NCBI GenBank assembly: GCA_003567495.1
Contig: PWZK01000206.1
Coordinates: forward strand, 1-17,417
Direction: 5' to 3'
From: Candidatus Brocadiaceae bacterium
GTDB lineage: Bacteria; Planctomycetota; Brocadiia; SM23-32
DNA length: 17,417 bases
Part shown: positions 15,482-17,417 of the stretch, one piece after another
How the letters are laid out: each line of letters begins with the position of its first letter
How positions within the stretch are numbered: position 1 is the first letter of the stretch
Translations under genes and position numbers: made by a program
The notes under the pieces: generated by a model
What the model was told of the DNA's origin: nothing
What the model saw: the letters and a program-made list of their open reading frames with translations, nothing else
Database searches by the model: none

Positions 15482-16945
15482 TTGTCTCAGGCCGAGCTTA
15501 ATAAATTATCCAAAATTCAAAAAACGCCGACTTCGGAGGGGGAGAAAGTCGGAAGCTGTTCCCGCGAACGAAAAAAAACCTGGGAGCGCATACAAACTTC
15601 ACTCAGACAAAGCCTGGGTGTAGAAAGGTTCGGGATATGGTTTAAAAACACGGAACTGATGAAGCTGGACAACTCGGTCCTCACCATTGGCGTTCCAAAC
15701 GTAATAATCAAACAATACCTTGAACAGAAATACAAAACGCAGGTACATAATATTGTCAGGGACCTGACTGGAGAAGAATACGAGGTTCGTTTCGACATAG
15801 ACCCTAAACTACTTCGGCGCGGGATAAAAAGGCATAATGCGCAGGAAAACGGGGAGGAAATTGCAGAAACAAAAGATGATGTTACGTTTCCATCCCCCGT
15901 TCGTAACGATAACAACTCCGAAAAACAAGAGTTTCGATCACATCATCGATTCGAGCGCTTGATTATGACCGAATGCAACCGCCTGCCTTTTCTTGCCGCT
16001 CAGGAGATAGGTTGTAAAGAGATGCCCAGGTTCGACCAGCTGCTGGTCTTTGGCCGGCCCGGCCTTGGAAAGACGGCCCTTCTGGAATCGATAGCTCACG
16101 GAGCAAAAAATTCGGGGATTGCAAAAAAAACCGTTTATGTGATGGCAGAGGCCTGGTGCAACGAATATTATTATTCGGTTCAGAAACGAAACACACGCAA
16201 ATTCCGCCAGCATTATCGCAGCTGTAATATGTTTCTTATGGACGGAATACAGTTTCTTCAGGGCAAGCCGGCAGCGCAGGATGAGCTTTTGTTTACTGCT
16301 AAAACTCTCCAGGCTCGCGGAGCCAGGGTGGTTTTAAGCTGTTCGCAGCATCCAAACGAACTAAGGGAACTGAAGCCGGAAACACATAGTTTTTTAAAGG
16401 GCGCATTCTGGACCGAGTTGAGGATGCCGCCAAAAAATGAAAGGATTGAAATAACCAGACAGCTTGCAACGTTGCATTCGGCGCGTCTTGCTCCCGAGGT
16501 GTGTCTCTACCTGGCAGAGGCTTTCCCGGTAAGCATGAGAGAACTCAACGCTTCGGTGGCGACTATTTCCACACATGCCGCGCTGCACGGACGATCGGAA
16601 ATCGACATGGGAATCGCTTCCGAGGCTCTTTTTGCTTCCGGAAGAACTGCACCGAAGGTGATCACCATAGACGAAATATGCAGGGTAATTGGCGACATTA
16701 CCCAAACAACGGCCGAGAGCCTTAAAGGGAAATCGCGTTCAGGAAACATATGCAGAGCCAGGCATATGGTCGCTCTTCTGGCCGGTGAATTCACCGATCT
16801 GACCATTTCCGATATAGGCAGGCATCTTGGCGGACGTTCTCACAGCACAATAAAGCACTCCATAACAAAGGCCGCGGACCTTGAAAAAAGCAGTCCTCCG
16901 TTCGCAGGGTCGCTGGCCAAAGCCCGCAACCAACTCGGCGGATGA
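15482..16945 (+). CDS. dnaA: Chromosomal replication initiator protein DnaA, divergent
   Basis: A 487-residue DnaA starting at TTG 15482, with AAGGAG (15469-15474) 7 nt upstream and a promoter at 15387-15415. DnaA binds origin boxes, oligomerises with ATP and melts oriC. Domain I is at about 30-105 (TWERIQTSLRQSLGVERFGI) and a low-complexity linker at 106-150. The AAA+ core (153-385) has Walker A GRPGLGKT (191-198) and sensor-2 Arg R353 in SMRELN. Domain IV (392-487) ends in the DnaA signature GGRSHSTIKHS. Departures from the family, aligned by eye: Walker B is FLMDGIQFL (251-259), with Gly where the second Asp belongs. The sensor-1 motif TSD reads SCS (286-288). The SRFxxGL arginine-finger box reads GAFWTEL (307-313) without Arg. 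The signature Asp is Ser453. It is the only dnaA seen and sits ~13 kb from dnaN. Confidence 0.9.
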   Translation: MSQAELNKLSKIQKTPTSEGEKVGSCSRERKKTWERIQTSLRQSLGVERFGIWFKNTELMKLDNSVLTIGVPNVIIKQYLEQKYKTQVHNIVRDLTGEEYEVRFDIDPKLLRRGIKRHNAQENGEEIAETKDDVTFPSPVRNDNNSEKQEFRSHHRFERLIMTECNRLPFLAAQEIGCKEMPRFDQLLVFGRPGLGKTALLESIAHGAKNSGIAKKTVYVMAEAWCNEYYYSVQKRNTRKFRQHYRSCNMFLMDGIQFLQGKPAAQDELLFTAKTLQARGARVVLSCSQHPNELRELKPETHSFLKGAFWTELRMPPKNERIEITRQLATLHSARLAPEVCLYLAEAFPVSMRELNASVATISTHAALHGRSEIDMGIASEALFASGRTAPKVITIDEICRVIGDITQTTAESLKGKSRSGNICRARHMVALLAGEFTDLTISDIGRHLGGRSHSTIKHSITKAADLEKSSPPFAGSLAKARNQLGG

Positions 16946-17008
16946 ACCACTCAAACGCCTGCGCATTTTTTTTAAAAAAGCTTACAGCGCCAGTTCCTCC
17001 GGACGGGC

Positions 17009-17038
17009 TTGCATTTACAGGTTGGTTAGGGTTATAAT
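17009..17038 (+). promoter_or_regulatory. Promoter for the 74-aa membrane protein
   Basis: A perfect -10 TATAAT (17033-17038) lies 18 nt after a weak -35 TTGCAT (17009-17014). Transcription would start near 17045, giving a leader of about 85 nt. The leader carries a hairpin, CCGGCAT (17061-17067) / ATGCCGG (17077-17083), with a 9-nt loop. Confidence 0.5.
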
Positions 17039-17129
17039 ACCTTCGGTGCAAAGATGCTTGCCGGCATGCGGTGGCTATGCCGGACGTAGCATTGGATAGA
17101 GAAAGCCGCCCAGAGAAAAGGAGGCTCTT

Positions 17130-17354
17130 ATGGGAGCAGCAATCTACATAATTATTGCTGTTGTGGTTTTGATCGCAGTGCTGGTGTTGGTGTCCAGGCG
17201 CAAACCGCCCGAGGAACAGCAATCTGGTGGCGTTCCCGGCGGGACGGAGGCCGAACCGGAATCAAAAGAGACGGGATTTGAAGAAGGCGCAGAAACAGGT
17301 GAGGAAATGGCGGAAGAGGAAGAAGAAAAGGAGCAAACTCCGGTAGGCGGGTAG
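17130..17354 (+). CDS. Small single-pass membrane protein with acidic tail
   Basis: A 74-residue protein preceded by an excellent Shine-Dalgarno AAGGAGG (17118-17124), 5 nt before the ATG. Residues 4-22 (AIYIIIAVVVLIAVLVLVS) form one transmembrane helix. They are followed by a positive RRK stop-transfer cluster, so the tail is probably cytoplasmic. The tail (30-70) is low-complexity and strongly acidic, with runs of Glu in AEEEEEKEQ. No family is recognised. Such small proteins can be membrane anchors or regulators of a complex. It has its own promoter (17009-17038) and is followed by a hairpin, so it appears to be a single-gene unit downstream of dnaA. Confidence 0.8.
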   Translation: MGAAIYIIIAVVVLIAVLVLVSRRKPPEEQQSGGVPGGTEAEPESKETGFEEGAETGEEMAEEEEEKEQTPVGG

Positions 17355-17380
17355 CACCCCTTGACGAAGGGGGGGGCTAC
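17351..17380 (+). terminator. Stem-loop after the 74-aa gene, possible terminator
   Basis: GTAGC-A-CCCCTT (17351-17362), a GACG loop and AAGGGG-GGG-GCTAC (17367-17380) pair into a strong stem with a bulge. The stop codon lies within the left arm. There is no downstream T-tract (AAAAGACTTG follows), so termination is uncertain. Confidence 0.35.
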
Positions 17381-17417
17381 AAAAGACTTGAAACGGCGGG
17401 AAAAGCAAACGCTTTTC

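Noticed and set aside
16946..16985. T8A6 tract after dnaA as an intrinsic terminator
   Set aside because: No stable GC stem precedes the T-run; only a 2-3 bp stem can be drawn.

Overview
The window is a bacterial replication-origin neighbourhood, most likely from the PVC superphylum and probably Lentisphaerota (Victivallis/Lentisphaera-like) or a close uncultured relative. The lineage call rests on two prepilin-type proteins with an FTL(I/V)ELLVVI start and no glycine before the cleavage site, one of them with a degenerate C-terminal H-X9-DG motif. It also rests on a large GC-rich nested inverted repeat of a kind common in PVC genomes, and on a replication-gene order without recF. The assignment is inference from style, not from a database search.

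Layout. Bases 1-361 (minus) hold the start of a prepilin-like gene that runs off the left edge. Bases 362-999 are an AT-rich intergenic region with a perfect DnaA box, a strong minus-strand sigma70 promoter and T-tracts. Transcription diverges from it, and it is the best oriC candidate here. A plus-strand run follows: dnaN, dciA (DUF721), gyrB, gyrA, a degenerate M20-family peptidase homologue, a GT81 glucosyl-3-phosphoglycerate synthase-like glycosyltransferase, a cytoplasmic GcnA-like GH20 hexosaminidase, and a divergent dprA/smf homologue. The first seven are tightly packed (overlaps or gaps of up to 54 nt). Three minus-strand genes come next: an 85-aa protein of unknown function, truA and a second prepilin-like gene. 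A long inverted repeat lies between the 85-aa gene and truA. At the right, dnaA is back on the plus strand, followed by a 74-aa membrane protein with an acidic tail.

How the genes fit together. DnaA, the sliding clamp, DciA and gyrase form a dispersed version of the classical dnaA-dnaN-recF-dciA-gyrB-gyrA cluster. recF is missing between dnaN and dciA, and dnaA sits about 13 kb away behind an intergenic region with its own near-consensus DnaA box. The three genes after gyrA appear to be added to the gyrase transcription unit. Two act on carbohydrates: a glucosylglycerate-type solute enzyme and an intracellular hexosaminidase.

Most unusual points: (1) DnaA appears to lack the second Walker B acid, the sensor-1 aspartate and the arginine finger, while keeping Walker A and sensor 2. 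(2) Its likely start is a TTG at 15482 behind a near-perfect promoter and Shine-Dalgarno. (3) The M20 homologue has lost its catalytic glutamate and several other active-site residues. (4) A 30-bp dispersed hairpin repeat lies in the 5' leaders of two unrelated genes. (5) A ~245-bp nested inverted repeat lies downstream of truA. No tRNA, rRNA, CRISPR array or transposase was seen.
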